DNA from: Sphingomonas mali NBRC 15500 | Lineage (GTDB): Bacteria; Pseudomonadota; Alphaproteobacteria; Sphingomonadales; Sphingomonadaceae | NCBI RefSeq assembly: GCF_001598415.1 | Contig: NZ_BCYX01000001.1 | Coordinates: 372,001-436,000 of the forward strand | Direction: 5' to 3' | Length of the DNA: 64,000 nt | Part shown: one piece after another, positions 7,832-16,875 of the stretch | Layout of the letters: each line of letters opens with the position of its first letter | Numbering within the stretch: position 1 is the first letter of the stretch | Translations under genes and position numbers: made by a program | The notes under the pieces: model-generated | The model's database searches: none | Told to the model about the DNA's origin: nothing | What the model saw: only the letters and a program-made list of their open reading frames with translations

Positions 7832-10254
7832 CGCGATGCCTCCCGCGTCGCTTCAGCTGCGGCCACGCTCTCGAGAGCGCCGACGAAGCGCTCGGGGCTC
7901 AGCGAGATCGAGTCGATCCCCTGCTCGACGAGAAACGCCGCGAATTCCGGATAGGTGCCGGGGGCCTCTCCGCACAAGCCGACCTTGCTGCCGCAGGCGT
8001 GCGCGCGCCGGATGAAGTCGCCGATCAGCCGGGTGACCGCAGGGTTGCGCTCGTCGAACGATTCACGCAGCAATTCGGAATCGCGATCGATGCCGAGCAC
8101 CAATTGGGTGAGGTCGTTGGACCCGATCGAAAAGCCGTCGAAGCGGGCGGCGAACTCCTCCGCCAGCACGACATTAGCCGGTATTTCGCACATCATGAAC
8201 ACCCGCAAGCCGGCGGCGCCGCGCTGCACCCCGTGGCGCGACATCTCCGTCAGCACGCGGTCGGCTTCGGCGGGCGTTCGGCAGAACGGGATCATCACGA
8301 CGATATTGTCGAATCCGAACTCCTCGCGTGTGCGGCGGATCGCCTGGCATTCGAGCGCGAAACCGTCGCGGTATCGCGGATGATAGTAACGCGATGCGCC
8401 GCGAAACCCGATCATCGGATTTTCTTCGACCGGTTCGAAATCCTCGCCGCCGAGCAGGTGGCGATATTCGTTCGACTTGAAATCGCTCAGCCTGACGATG
8501 ACCGGATGCGGATGGTGCGCCGCCGCGATACGCGACATGCCGCGCGCAAGCGTATCGACGAAGAACGCCGCGCCGTCCGGATAGCCGCGAGCGAGGTCGG
8601 CGAGCTGTTCCCGAACGGCCGCATCGCTCACCTGCTCGGGATGCGCGAGCGCCATCGGATGCGCCCGGATCAAGCTGGTGATGATGAATTCCAGCCGGGC
8701 GAGGCCGACCCCCTTGCTCGGCAGGCGCCACCAGCGGAACGCCTGTGCGGGATCGGCCATGTTGAGCATCAGCTCGGTCCGCGTCGCGGGCAGCTTTTCG
8801 ACCGCGATATCCTCGTGAGTGAACGGCAGGATTCCGGCATAGACTTTGCCGATCGCTCCCTCGGCACAGGAAAGCGTGATCGCGGCGCCATCGGCGATCA
8901 GCGACGTCGCCTGGCCGGTACCGACGATCGCCGGAATACCGAGTTCGCGGCTGACGATCGCGGCGTGGCTGGTCGCCCCGCCATGGTCGGTGACGATACC
9001 GGCCGCTCGCCGCATGAGCGGCACCCAGTCGGGGTCGGTGGCGGTGGTGACCAGGATCGTGCCGTCGCGGAACTGCCCGATATCCTCCGGACGAGCGATG
9101 ACGCAGGCATTTCCGGCGGCGATCCCCTCCCCGGCCGCCGCGCCCTGGGCCAGTATCGATCCCTGCTTTGCGAGTGTCCATGAACGCAAGGCGCTGCCTT
9201 GCCGATTGGCATGCACCGTCTCTGGTCGTGCCTGGACGATGAAGAGCTGACCGGAACCGCCGTCCTTCGCCCATTCAATGTCCATGGGCCGGCCGTAATG
9301 CTCCTCGATCACCACCGCCCATCGCGCCAGCTGGAGCACCTCGTCATCGTCCAGCATATAGGTCGAACGCTCGCGATCGCTGGTCGAAACGATCGTCGTC
9401 CCGAACGCCGGATCGGCCGCCAGGACCATCTTCTGCAGCTTGGATCCGCGCGCCTTTTCGACGATCGGACGGACGCGCTCATCCGATGCAAGCGGCTTGA
9501 ACACCGTGTAGGTGTCCGGGTCGACAAGCCCCTGGACGACGGTCTCGCCCAGGCCCCAGGACGCGCTGATCGACACGACGTCCGGAAAGCCCGTTTCGGG
9601 GTCGAGCGTGAAGATGACGCCGGAGCCCGCCAGGTCGGAGCGGATCATCAACTGGACGCCGATCGACAGCGCCAGGTCCTTGTCGCCCAATCCTTTCGCC
9701 TTGCGATAGGCGATCGCGCGATCGGTATAGAGCGAGGCGAAGCACCCACGGCAGGCATCGAGCAGCGCGCGTTCGCCACGAACATTCAGGAAGGTTTCCT
9801 GCTGCCCGGCGAAGCTCGCATCCGCCAGATCCTCGCTCGTGGCGCTCGACCGCACGGCCACGGCCGGGTCGACGATATCATGCCGTCGTCCAAGCTCGCG
9901 ATAGGCCTCGACGATCGCCTGCTCGATCGTGTCGGGAAGCTCCGCTTCCAGGAACAGCGAACGGATGGTCGTGCCGACCGCGGCGAGATCTGTCGCTCCG
10001 GATCGATAGGAGGCAAGGGCGTCGTCGAGCCTGGCCTGGAGATGCGCGGTCTCTACCAGTTCGCGATAGACGGCGGTCGTCGTCGCGAAACCGTCCGGGA
10101 CGCTGATCCCCTTGCTGGCGAGACCGGCGATCATCTCGCCCAGCGAAGCATTCTTGCCGCCGACGAGCGCTACGTCATCGCGACCTGTCGCGCTCAGCCA
10201 GACGACCCGACTGTGCGTTTCCGTCGGCGGGCGAGTGTCCAGTTGCTGATCCAT
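7828..10254 (-). CDS. ppsA: Phosphoenolpyruvate synthase
   Basis: The 808-residue enzyme makes PEP from pyruvate and ATP (products AMP and phosphate). Domain order is normal: N-terminal ATP-grasp part (GGKNASLGEM near residue 33), the swivelling phosphohistidine domain with GGATSHAAIVSREL (catalytic His about 425), and a C-terminal PEP/pyruvate barrel with FMMCEIPANV, GSNDLTQLVLG and the CGEAPG cysteine loop near the end. Full length for the family. First gene of a ppsA-pfkB-microprotein operon; its 160-base upstream gap is shared with a divergent stress operon. Confidence 0.95.
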   Translation of the reverse strand: MDQQLDTRPPTETHSRVVWLSATGRDDVALVGGKNASLGEMIAGLASKGISVPDGFATTTAVYRELVETAHLQARLDDALASYRSGATDLAAVGTTIRSLFLEAELPDTIEQAIVEAYRELGRRHDIVDPAVAVRSSATSEDLADASFAGQQETFLNVRGERALLDACRGCFASLYTDRAIAYRKAKGLGDKDLALSIGVQLMIRSDLAGSGVIFTLDPETGFPDVVSISASWGLGETVVQGLVDPDTYTVFKPLASDERVRPIVEKARGSKLQKMVLAADPAFGTTIVSTSDRERSTYMLDDDEVLQLARWAVVIEEHYGRPMDIEWAKDGGSGQLFIVQARPETVHANRQGSALRSWTLAKQGSILAQGAAAGEGIAAGNACVIARPEDIGQFRDGTILVTTATDPDWVPLMRRAAGIVTDHGGATSHAAIVSRELGIPAIVGTGQATSLIADGAAITLSCAEGAIGKVYAGILPFTHEDIAVEKLPATRTELMLNMADPAQAFRWWRLPSKGVGLARLEFIITSLIRAHPMALAHPEQVSDAAVREQLADLARGYPDGAAFFVDTLARGMSRIAAAHHPHPVIVRLSDFKSNEYRHLLGGEDFEPVEENPMIGFRGASRYYHPRYRDGFALECQAIRRTREEFGFDNIVVMIPFCRTPAEADRVLTEMSRHGVQRGAAGLRVFMMCEIPANVVLAEEFAARFDGFSIGSNDLTQLVLGIDRDSELLRESFDERNPAVTRLIGDFIRRAHACGSKVGLCGEAPGTYPEFAAFLVEQGIDSISLSPERFVGALESVAAAEATREASR

Positions 10255-10337
10255 GCGATGAATTGTGCGGCCGGATTTTCATCGGAGACATAAGGAAAGC
10301 TACGGACCTCCGGCCGGCGTCGGCCGCCCGCCCGGCA

Positions 10338-10361
10338 TCCGTATAGTACCGGATACTGCCG
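10338..10361. promoter_or_regulatory. Quasi-palindrome in divergent ppsA / 10416 promoter
   Basis: ATCCG and CGGAT flank TATAGTAC in the middle of the 161-base divergent gap. Read on the minus strand it contains AGTATCCGGTA, matching AGTATCCGTA upstream of the BON gene (4354-4363). Position and symmetry suit a dimeric activator serving both directions; the regulator is not in this window. Confidence 0.3.
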
Positions 10362-10415
10362 GTCGGTCGGTCGGCTCAGAGATAGGCCCGTATTCGATCT
10401 GAAAGGGATTCGGCC

Positions 10416-10556
10416 ATGACCGCGCTGACTGTCACGAGCCATCGTCTCGCTTCGCTTGCCCGACGCCATACGCGCGCCGCGCTGGGCGGATCGGTTCTGG
10501 GCTGCATCGCCCTGGCCGAACTCGCGGCGGCGCTGGTGACGCACGCCACGGCCTGA
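10416..10556 (+). CDS. 46-residue hypothetical protein
   Basis: A short ORF with a good ribosome site (AAAGGGA, 7 bases before ATG) placed 16 bases before the NQO-type oxidoreductase gene and reading the same way. The product has a basic N-terminal third (SHRLASLARRHTRA) followed by one hydrophobic segment (about residues 21-42) with a single Cys at 30, so it looks like a small membrane protein. I recognise no family. The evidence for expression is the ribosome site and operon position only. Confidence 0.5.
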   Translation: MTALTVTSHRLASLARRHTRAALGGSVLGCIALAELAAALVTHATA

Positions 10557-10572
10557 AAGGGAGGAATGGGCG

Positions 10573-11250
10573 ATGGACCATGTCGACCCCAAGGACATCA
10601 GGCACTTGGTGGTACTGGGCCATCCAGCGGAGCAGAGCTTCAACCGCTCGGTCGCGGAGGCATATTGCCACACGGTCGAAGAATGCGGCCAGACGGCGAT
10701 CCTGCGCGACCTCTATGCGATGGGCTTCGATCCGCTGCTCAAGGCCGACGAGCGCCCGGGCTTGCCGGGTTTCGCTCCGTCGCCCGACGTCCGGCAAGAG
10801 CTCGACCTGATCCGCGACTGTGCGGTGATCACGCTGATCTATCCTCTGTGGTTCGGCATGCCGCCGGCAATCATCAAGGGCTATCTCGACCGCGTGCTCG
10901 GCGCCGGCGTACTGGCGAGCGAGCTCAAGGAGGGAAGCCCGCATCATTTCCTCCACGGCAAGCGGCTCGCGATCTTCAGCTCCTCCGGATCGACGCGTCC
11001 CTGGCTCGAGGAAAAGGGCCACTGGCGGTCGCTTCGCCAGGCGTTCGAAATCTATCTCGGCGAAATCTTTTCGCTCAAGGGCGACGACCACCTGCATTTC
11101 GACGCGATCGTGTCCAATAGTCCCGAGCAATATATCCACGAGAATCTCGAGATGTTGCACGAGCGGGCCAGAACGATCTGCGCTACGGTGTTGAGCGAGC
11201 GCCATGCCCGTCAGATGCGCTTGTTGTGCGGAGAACGGGCACTGGCCTGA
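10573..11250 (+). CDS. NAD(P)H-dependent flavodoxin-fold oxidoreductase (NQO1/MdaB type)
   Basis: A 225-residue Flavodoxin_2 family protein. The FMN/FAD-binding N-terminus (LVVLGHPAEQSFNRS, about 12-26) and the quinone-reductase signature YPLWFGMPPAIIKGYLDRVL (about 93-112) are clear. Such enzymes reduce quinones or similar electrophiles by two electrons in the cytoplasm and protect against redox cycling. AGGGAGG lies 7-10 bases before the ATG. It follows the 46-residue ORF and precedes the flippase-like gene, all on the plus strand and divergent from ppsA. Confidence 0.88.
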   Translation: MDHVDPKDIRHLVVLGHPAEQSFNRSVAEAYCHTVEECGQTAILRDLYAMGFDPLLKADERPGLPGFAPSPDVRQELDLIRDCAVITLIYPLWFGMPPAIIKGYLDRVLGAGVLASELKEGSPHHFLHGKRLAIFSSSGSTRPWLEEKGHWRSLRQAFEIYLGEIFSLKGDDHLHFDAIVSNSPEQYIHENLEMLHERARTICATVLSERHARQMRLLCGERALA

Positions 11251-11268
11251 TCGTTCGGATTGATCAGG
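11246..11268. terminator. Hairpin overlapping the stop of the NQO-type gene
   Basis: CCTGATC (11246-11252) and GATCAGG (11262-11268) form a 7-bp stem with a 9-base loop, overlapping the TGA stop and ending 4 bases before the next start. No T-run follows, so it may tune read-through or be an operator rather than a full terminator. Confidence 0.3.
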
Positions 11269-11272
11269 ACCG

Positions 11273-12277
11273 ATGCCCAGGCAAGCCAACTCACACCAGA
11301 TGCGTCATCCTGTCGCCGGCTGGCGAAGCTGGTTCTTCGGACTGGCCTTGGTTGCCGCGTTGTTCGGGGCGGTTCTTCACTGGGGTGATGTCGAGCATTT
11401 CGCCGCATTGCTGAAGCAAGCCGAACCGGGATGGCTGGGCCTGGCGGCCATCTTCCAGCTGTCGACTTATGCCGGCGTGGCCGGCGGCTGGTCCGCGGTC
11501 CTCGATCGCGCGGGGACTCCCAAGCCGCTGGCTCGCCTCATGCGCGTCGCCGTGACCAAGCTCTTTGCCGACCAGGTGCTGCCCAGCGCGGGCATGGGCG
11601 GCAATGTCGTGCTGGTCGACCAGCTTCGCCAATTAGGGGTGTCGCGCGGCACCGCCGTGGCCGCACTGCTGCTGTCGATGATCGGCTTCTATGCCGCCTA
11701 TGCGTTGTTCGCGGTCACGATGCTCCTGCTGTTATGGCTGAACGACCGCGCGACTCCGTTGATGGCCGGGATCGTCACCTTGTTCCTGGCCGTCGCGATC
11801 GCCATTCCCGGCCTGGCGCTTTGGCTCCGCCACAGGGGGAGCCGGCCGCTTCCGTCACGAATCGAGAAGATCGCCCTGGTTCAATCGCTGCTGGAAACCG
11901 TGAGCCAGGCGCCCGGCAAGTTGTTGCGCGATCGCCGATTGCTCGCGCGCGTGACCGCCTGCAATGCGCTCATCTTCCTCGCCGACGCGGGTACGCTGTT
12001 CGCCTGCCTGCATGCGCTTGGCCAGGATAGCTCGTTCGAGACGGCGTTCATCGCCGTCATGATGGCCTCGATCGTCGTCACCATCGGGCCGATTCCATTG
12101 GGTCTCGGCAGTTTCGAAGCCACGTCGACGACCACGCTGCGACTGCTCGGCGTTCCGTTCGAGGCCGCATTCGCGGCGACCATGCTGTTGCGGCTTCTGA
12201 CACTCTGGCTGCCGCTGGCACCAGGCATGATCCTGATGCGTGGCATGTTGAAAGCCCGGCCCGCCAGAATGAAGTGA
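11273..12277 (+). CDS. Flippase-like integral membrane protein (LPG synthase TM family)
   Basis: A 334-residue polytopic membrane protein of the UPF0104/lysylphosphatidylglycerol-synthase transmembrane family, with about 7-8 helices beginning at residue 20 and the family motif PSAGMGGNVVLVDQLR (about 103-118). It lacks the C-terminal aminoacyl-transferase domain of MprF, so it is the stand-alone membrane half, which is thought to move lipids or glycolipids across the membrane. It starts 22 bases after the NQO-type gene and may be cotranscribed. No substrate can be assigned. Confidence 0.8.
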   Translation: MPRQANSHQMRHPVAGWRSWFFGLALVAALFGAVLHWGDVEHFAALLKQAEPGWLGLAAIFQLSTYAGVAGGWSAVLDRAGTPKPLARLMRVAVTKLFADQVLPSAGMGGNVVLVDQLRQLGVSRGTAVAALLLSMIGFYAAYALFAVTMLLLLWLNDRATPLMAGIVTLFLAVAIAIPGLALWLRHRGSRPLPSRIEKIALVQSLLETVSQAPGKLLRDRRLLARVTACNALIFLADAGTLFACLHALGQDSSFETAFIAVMMASIVVTIGPIPLGLGSFEATSTTTLRLLGVPFEAAFAATMLLRLLTLWLPLAPGMILMRGMLKARPARMK

Positions 12278-12450
12278 CCAAATTTCCCCGCGCCTGCGCA
12301 TCAGAGGCGCGCCGCCGACATCCACGATCACTGGCAGCCCAGTGAGAGGGGAAGTCGCACATCCAGTATTTCCGCTATTTGCGGGTCTGACCATCGCTGG
12401 CCGACCAGAACGCTGGCGGCGGCGCCAAACCCGGACTATCGTGGCGCGCA

Positions 12451-13497
12451 ATGACCGAGCGTCGCGACAAGCCCAGCTTTGCCAGCCTGTTCAACCGCGC
12501 GCGCGCGGAGGCGGAGGCGGCACCGCAGGCACCGACAGCGCCGTCCGTTGCGGAAACCGTGACGGACGAGCCTGCGCCGCAACCACGCCGCCGCGACGAA
12601 TGGGCCTATGAAGCGATGCAATTCCTGGTCGATCCGGCGCGCGTGCGCATCTGGCCGGGCAATGCGCGCATTTACGAGGATCTCAGCCCCGACAATTGCC
12701 GCGACCTGATCCAGTCGATCGCGACCGAGGGGATGCAGAAAGTTGCCGCAGTCGTGCGTCCGGTGTTCGACGACGCGCTCTACGAATATGAAGTGATCGC
12801 CGGGACCCGGCGGCATTACGCGGTATCGCATCTGCGCGCGACCAGCATGCCGTCGCTGCGTTTCCTGATCCAGGTCGAAATCCTCGACGACGAGGCCGCC
12901 TTCCGCCTCGCCGACCTGGAAAATCGCGCGCGCAAGGACGTGTCCGACATCGAACGCGCGCGCAATTACGCGGCCGCGCTGCACGATCATTATGATGGCC
13001 ATCTGACGCGAATGGCCGAGCGGCTGGCGCTGTCCAAATCCTGGCTGTCCAAGATGATCCGGGTTTCGGCGTTGCCCGATCAACTGCTAGCGGCGTTCGG
13101 GTCGCCGGGCGATCTCCATCTCAAGCCGGCCTATACGCTGGCGCAGAAGCTCGACGGGCCCGCGGGACCGGTCATCATGGCGACCGCCATCCAGATCGCC
13201 CGCGCGCAAATGGCCCGCCGCGCCGACGGCCTAGCGCCCTATCCCGCGGCGGAAGTGCTGCGGCAGTTGAACGACGCGTCGAGCCCCGCGTCGGAACAAT
13301 CCGCCGAACTACGCGGCCCCACCGGCCGGCTGGCGATGAGCGCGAACGCCAACAAGAATACATTGACGCTGAAGCTGCACGCCGGCTCCGGCGTGACGCG
13401 CAAGGCGATCGCCGACGCAGTCCGCGCCGCGCTCGACGCTGCGGAGGCCAAGGGATTCTCGCTGGGTCTTTCGTCGCGGGACGAAGAAACCGATTAG
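12451..13497 (+). CDS. ParB/RepB/Spo0J-family protein, without a ParA partner
   Basis: A 348-residue ParB-like protein. An Ala/Glu-rich N-terminal tail (1-50) precedes a ParB nuclease/CTPase-fold domain with the arginine motif GTRRHYAV (about 130) and DVSDIERARNYAAAL, then a helix-turn-helix (MAERLALSKSWLSKMIRVS, about 190-208) and a C-terminal dimer part. Family members bind CTP and parS-type DNA. No parA, gidA/gidB or replication gene is nearby, so this is not the main chromosomal par locus; it could be a leftover plasmid partition gene or a ParB-like transcription factor. It overlaps the convergent acyltransferase stop by 4 bases. Confidence 0.8.
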   Translation: MTERRDKPSFASLFNRARAEAEAAPQAPTAPSVAETVTDEPAPQPRRRDEWAYEAMQFLVDPARVRIWPGNARIYEDLSPDNCRDLIQSIATEGMQKVAAVVRPVFDDALYEYEVIAGTRRHYAVSHLRATSMPSLRFLIQVEILDDEAAFRLADLENRARKDVSDIERARNYAAALHDHYDGHLTRMAERLALSKSWLSKMIRVSALPDQLLAAFGSPGDLHLKPAYTLAQKLDGPAGPVIMATAIQIARAQMARRADGLAPYPAAEVLRQLNDASSPASEQSAELRGPTGRLAMSANANKNTLTLKLHAGSGVTRKAIADAVRAALDAAEAKGFSLGLSSRDEETD

Positions 13498-14621
13498 TCG
13501 TTACTGCCGGTCGGCGTTGACGCCCGGTCGGGTACCTGCCCGCTCCGTCGCCATATCCCCTGGAGCACGCGGCCGAGCATCGATGGCGCACCGGGCCGCA
13601 GCAATAGCCAATCGCGGATCGCCGGTCCCGGCTCTGCGCCGATCGTGCTCTTGTAACCGCTATCGCCCGCGCCCCAATCGACCTTGGTCATGCCCTGCTG
13701 GAGCGCCCGAACAAGATTGCGATAATAGAGCAGCCGACCCGGCGAATGTTTGGCAAAGGTCGGATCATAACTGTTGGCGATGGCGTATTTGAGCGTCCCC
13801 AAATTGAGATCGAACGAAAAGGCGGCCGGAACCTCATCGACCGTCAACAATGCGGCCGACATCATCTCGGCGATCACCGGATCGGCTGCAGCCTGGCGCC
13901 AGAACGCGCCATGGCCACGCTTGGTGAACTTGGCGTCGCTGCCATCGGTGCGCGCGGCGATCCAGCTCTTTTGTTCGATCGCTGCAAGCTGCTCGAACCC
14001 GCCTGCAGCAAGATCGGCGCCGCTCAGGAAACGCCAGTCGAGCGCACCGTGATCCGCCAGATGCTTTTCGTGAAAGCGGTTCTTCTTGAGTGTCGACGCA
14101 CGCGGCCAAGCCCCCTGGCTTTGTGCAGCAATCATATCGAGCAGATAGGAATCCGCCACGAAGCGGTCCAGCACGAGCCAATGCCGCCGTTTGGCCGCCG
14201 CGATCAGCCCGCTCACCGCGGGGTCGCCATCATAGGACGGGCCGATGCGCAGCCCGTTGACCTCTTGCCCCAGCCGATCGACCAGCACGTCGAACGCGCC
14301 GTCCGAGGCATCCACGCAAGCGGGGAAGCCGCGAAACGGCCAGTAGCAGCCGGGAATCGCCGCGAGTCTTGCCGCTTCCGGCCCGAACCCGGCGAGCGGC
14401 AGGGCGATGACCGGATAGCCGTCGCGTTCGACGATCAAGGTCCGCGCGCGACCGCCATAAGCGGCGATCGCTGCGGCGAACCATTGATAGCGGAGGAATC
14501 GGTGTCCCTCGTCTGCTTGCTCCGCGACCGCATCGATCAACGCCGACAGGCCGTCGAACGCGGTGGCGCGCATCACGGGGGGCAGGCGTGTGAACTCGCT
14601 GAGCAGCATCGGCTTGGTCAT
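13494..14621 (-). CDS. GNAT/FemAB-like acyltransferase (BioF2-like)
   Basis: A 375-residue protein with the Acetyltransf_6/BioF2-like double-GNAT fold often annotated CelD-like. Recognisable parts are the central LKKNRFHEKHL (about 180), EQKSWIAARTDG, and the C-terminal GRLLYYRNLVRALQQGMTKVDWGAGDSGYKS region, where the acyl-CoA site is expected. Such proteins are found with exopolysaccharide or cell-surface modification, but no polysaccharide genes lie nearby, so the substrate is unknown. It runs convergently into the parB-like gene (4-base overlap) and is divergent from DUF2721. Confidence 0.75.
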   Translation of the reverse strand: MTKPMLLSEFTRLPPVMRATAFDGLSALIDAVAEQADEGHRFLRYQWFAAAIAAYGGRARTLIVERDGYPVIALPLAGFGPEAARLAAIPGCYWPFRGFPACVDASDGAFDVLVDRLGQEVNGLRIGPSYDGDPAVSGLIAAAKRRHWLVLDRFVADSYLLDMIAAQSQGAWPRASTLKKNRFHEKHLADHGALDWRFLSGADLAAGGFEQLAAIEQKSWIAARTDGSDAKFTKRGHGAFWRQAAADPVIAEMMSAALLTVDEVPAAFSFDLNLGTLKYAIANSYDPTFAKHSPGRLLYYRNLVRALQQGMTKVDWGAGDSGYKSTIGAEPGPAIRDWLLLRPGAPSMLGRVLQGIWRRSGQVPDRASTPTGSND

Positions 14622-14744
14622 GATCGCCGGCTATACCGACGAGCCGTTACCAAGCCGTTTTGGTGGGGGAAACTCTGGTCTCGCCAACTAGGTCGCGCGT
14701 GACCGCCATTCTCCTCCCGCTTCCCTAATCGCCGATAGCCCGCC

Positions 14745-15215
14745 ATGATGCCGGCGATGCAGCCCAACACCGTCTCGACGATCGCCCAGACCATCCAGCT
14801 CTCGCTGTCGCCGGTGTTCATGCTGACCGGTATCGGCGCGTTGCTCAACGTGCTGGTCGGACGGATGGCGCGCGTGGTCGACCGCGTGCGCGACCTGGAG
14901 AAGCTCCACCCGTTGTCGAGCGGGCCCGATCGCGATCGCTACGTCTCGGAACTGCGTATCCTCGACCGCCGCATCAAAGTGATCAATTTCGGGCTGTTCC
15001 TGGCGGTATCGAGCGCGGTGATGACCTGTCTGGTCGTCGCTCAATTGTTCGTCGCCGAACTGATCGGGCTGCGCATCGCCACCATCGTCGCGCTGACCTT
15101 CACCACGGCGATGCTATTGTTGATCGCCGCTTTGATCAGTTTCATCGTCGAGGTCCGCACCTCGCTGCGGGCGGTCAAGGTGCGTGAGGAATTGCTCGAA
15201 GAGCGGCAGGGCTAG
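14745..15215 (+). CDS. DUF2721 membrane protein
   Basis: A 156-residue inner-membrane protein of the DUF2721 family. There are three hydrophobic segments (about 20-40, 77-100, 105-130) separated by a basic cytoplasmic loop with the family pattern RVVDRVRDLEK. The function of the family is unknown. Met-1 or Met-5 could be the start (ATG at 14745 or 14757). The stop overlaps the convergent amidase stop by 4 bases. Confidence 0.82.
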   Translation: MMPAMQPNTVSTIAQTIQLSLSPVFMLTGIGALLNVLVGRMARVVDRVRDLEKLHPLSSGPDRDRYVSELRILDRRIKVINFGLFLAVSSAVMTCLVVAQLFVAELIGLRIATIVALTFTTAMLLLIAALISFIVEVRTSLRAVKVREELLEERQG

Positions 15216-16795
15216 CGCTTGCCCTCCACCCCCGCTCCCGCGTCGGCCGACGGCGCGTAATTCGGCGCCACGCGCGCCTTCGACGCTTGTTCGTAGACGT
15301 ACCCCGCCTCGATCAGCTTGCCGTCGCTATAGGCCGGACCGATGAACGACAGCCCGGTCGGCAATCCGCGCACCAGCCCCATCGGCACCGTCAGATTGGG
15401 ATAGCCGGAAATCGCCGGCAATTCGGATGAGCTCGGCCCGTTATACTGATCGCCATAGATCGGATCGCTCAACCAGGCTGGACCATAAGTGGGCTGGACC
15501 AGGATCGTCGCGTCGGCCTGTTTGAGCATGCCGTCGATCGCCGCCTTGGCCAGGCTCAACGACTTGTCGCGTTGCGCCTGATAAGTCGGCTCATCCGTCC
15601 CCTTCGATTTCGCCGCCATGTCGAAGATCTCCTGCGCGAAATAGGGCATTTCGGCGTCGGCATTGGCGGTATCGAACGCGATCACATCGTCGATCGTGCG
15701 CGTTTTCACGCTCGGCGGTGTCGAGGCGAGATATTTGTTGAGGTCGGTCTTCAGTTCGAACTTGAGCACGTCGAACTCGGCGTCGCCCATGCCGTCCGTC
15801 TTGGGCCGCTGGACGTCGACCAGCACCGCGCCTTGCGCCTTGAGCACCGCCAGCGCCTGATCGAAGCGCACGGCGACGAGCGGAGGCATATCGGGACGGT
15901 AAACCGCGATCCGCGCGCCCTTGAGCGACGCGGTGGCCAGCCCGGCGGTGAAGTCCTTGCGGTATTTGCCCGCATCCTTCGTCGCCGGATCGGCCGGATC
16001 GCTGCCGACCATCGCCGAGAATAAGGTGGCGACATCCCGGACGCTGCGCGCCATCGGTCCGGGCGTGTCCTGGCTATGACTGATCGGCACGACATAGGTG
16101 CGGCTGACCAGCCCGAGCGTCGGCTTGAGCCCGACCAGGCCGTTGACCGACGAGGGACAGACCACCGATCCGTCGGTTTCCGTCCCCAGCCCCGCCGCGG
16201 CGAAGCTCGCTGCCACTGCCGCTCCCGTCCCGCTCGACGACCCGCATGCCGTACGATCGAGACCATAGGGATTGCGCACCAGCCCGCCGATTCCGCTCCA
16301 CCCGCTCATCGCCTTGGTCGATCGGATGTTCGCCCATTCGCTGAGATTGGTCTTGCCCAGGATGACGGCGCCCTGCGCCCGGAGCAGCGCGATGACCGGC
16401 GCGTCGCGATGGGTCAGATTGTCCTTGAGCGCCAGGCTGCCTGCCGTGGTCGGGACCGGGTCCTTGGTCTCGATATTGTCCTTGATCAGGATAGGGATCC
16501 CATCCAGCGGGCCGAGCAGCTTTTTTGCCTTGCGCCGCGCGTCGCTCGCTTGTGCTTGGGCAAGCGCATCGGGATTGAGCGCAATGATCGCGCGCAATGC
16601 CGGACCCTGGCGGTCCATGCCCGCGATACGATCGAGATAGCCGCGCGTAATGTCGACGCTGGTGTCCTGCCCCTTGTCCATGCGCGATCGCAATTGATCG
16701 ATCGAGACCTCGGTAATGGGGTGCGGCGGCGGCACGTCTTGCGCGATCACGGGCAATGGTGTGGCGAGCAGGATCAGAGCGGCGAAGCGGCGCAT
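15212..16795 (-). CDS. Secreted amidase (amidase signature family)
   Basis: A 527-residue amidase with a signal peptide (RRFAALILLATPLPVIAQ, cleavage after about residue 19), so it acts in the periplasm. The catalytic triad of the family is visible: Lys in GIPILIKDNI, the cis-Ser in GSSSGTGAAVA and the nucleophilic Ser in ETDGSVV. It hydrolyses carboxamides, probably peptide amides or other small amides; the exact substrate is unknown. Length is normal for exported members. It is divergent from the monooxygenase (80-base gap) and convergent with DUF2721. Confidence 0.92.
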   Translation of the reverse strand: MRRFAALILLATPLPVIAQDVPPPHPITEVSIDQLRSRMDKGQDTSVDITRGYLDRIAGMDRQGPALRAIIALNPDALAQAQASDARRKAKKLLGPLDGIPILIKDNIETKDPVPTTAGSLALKDNLTHRDAPVIALLRAQGAVILGKTNLSEWANIRSTKAMSGWSGIGGLVRNPYGLDRTACGSSSGTGAAVAASFAAAGLGTETDGSVVCPSSVNGLVGLKPTLGLVSRTYVVPISHSQDTPGPMARSVRDVATLFSAMVGSDPADPATKDAGKYRKDFTAGLATASLKGARIAVYRPDMPPLVAVRFDQALAVLKAQGAVLVDVQRPKTDGMGDAEFDVLKFELKTDLNKYLASTPPSVKTRTIDDVIAFDTANADAEMPYFAQEIFDMAAKSKGTDEPTYQAQRDKSLSLAKAAIDGMLKQADATILVQPTYGPAWLSDPIYGDQYNGPSSSELPAISGYPNLTVPMGLVRGLPTGLSFIGPAYSDGKLIEAGYVYEQASKARVAPNYAPSADAGAGVEGKR

Positions 16796-16875
16796 GGCAG
16801 TCCCCTTTTATGGCGGGCCTTCATCGTCCAACTCCTTCCCTTCGACAAGCCGGATGCACGCGTTATGGTATCGCC

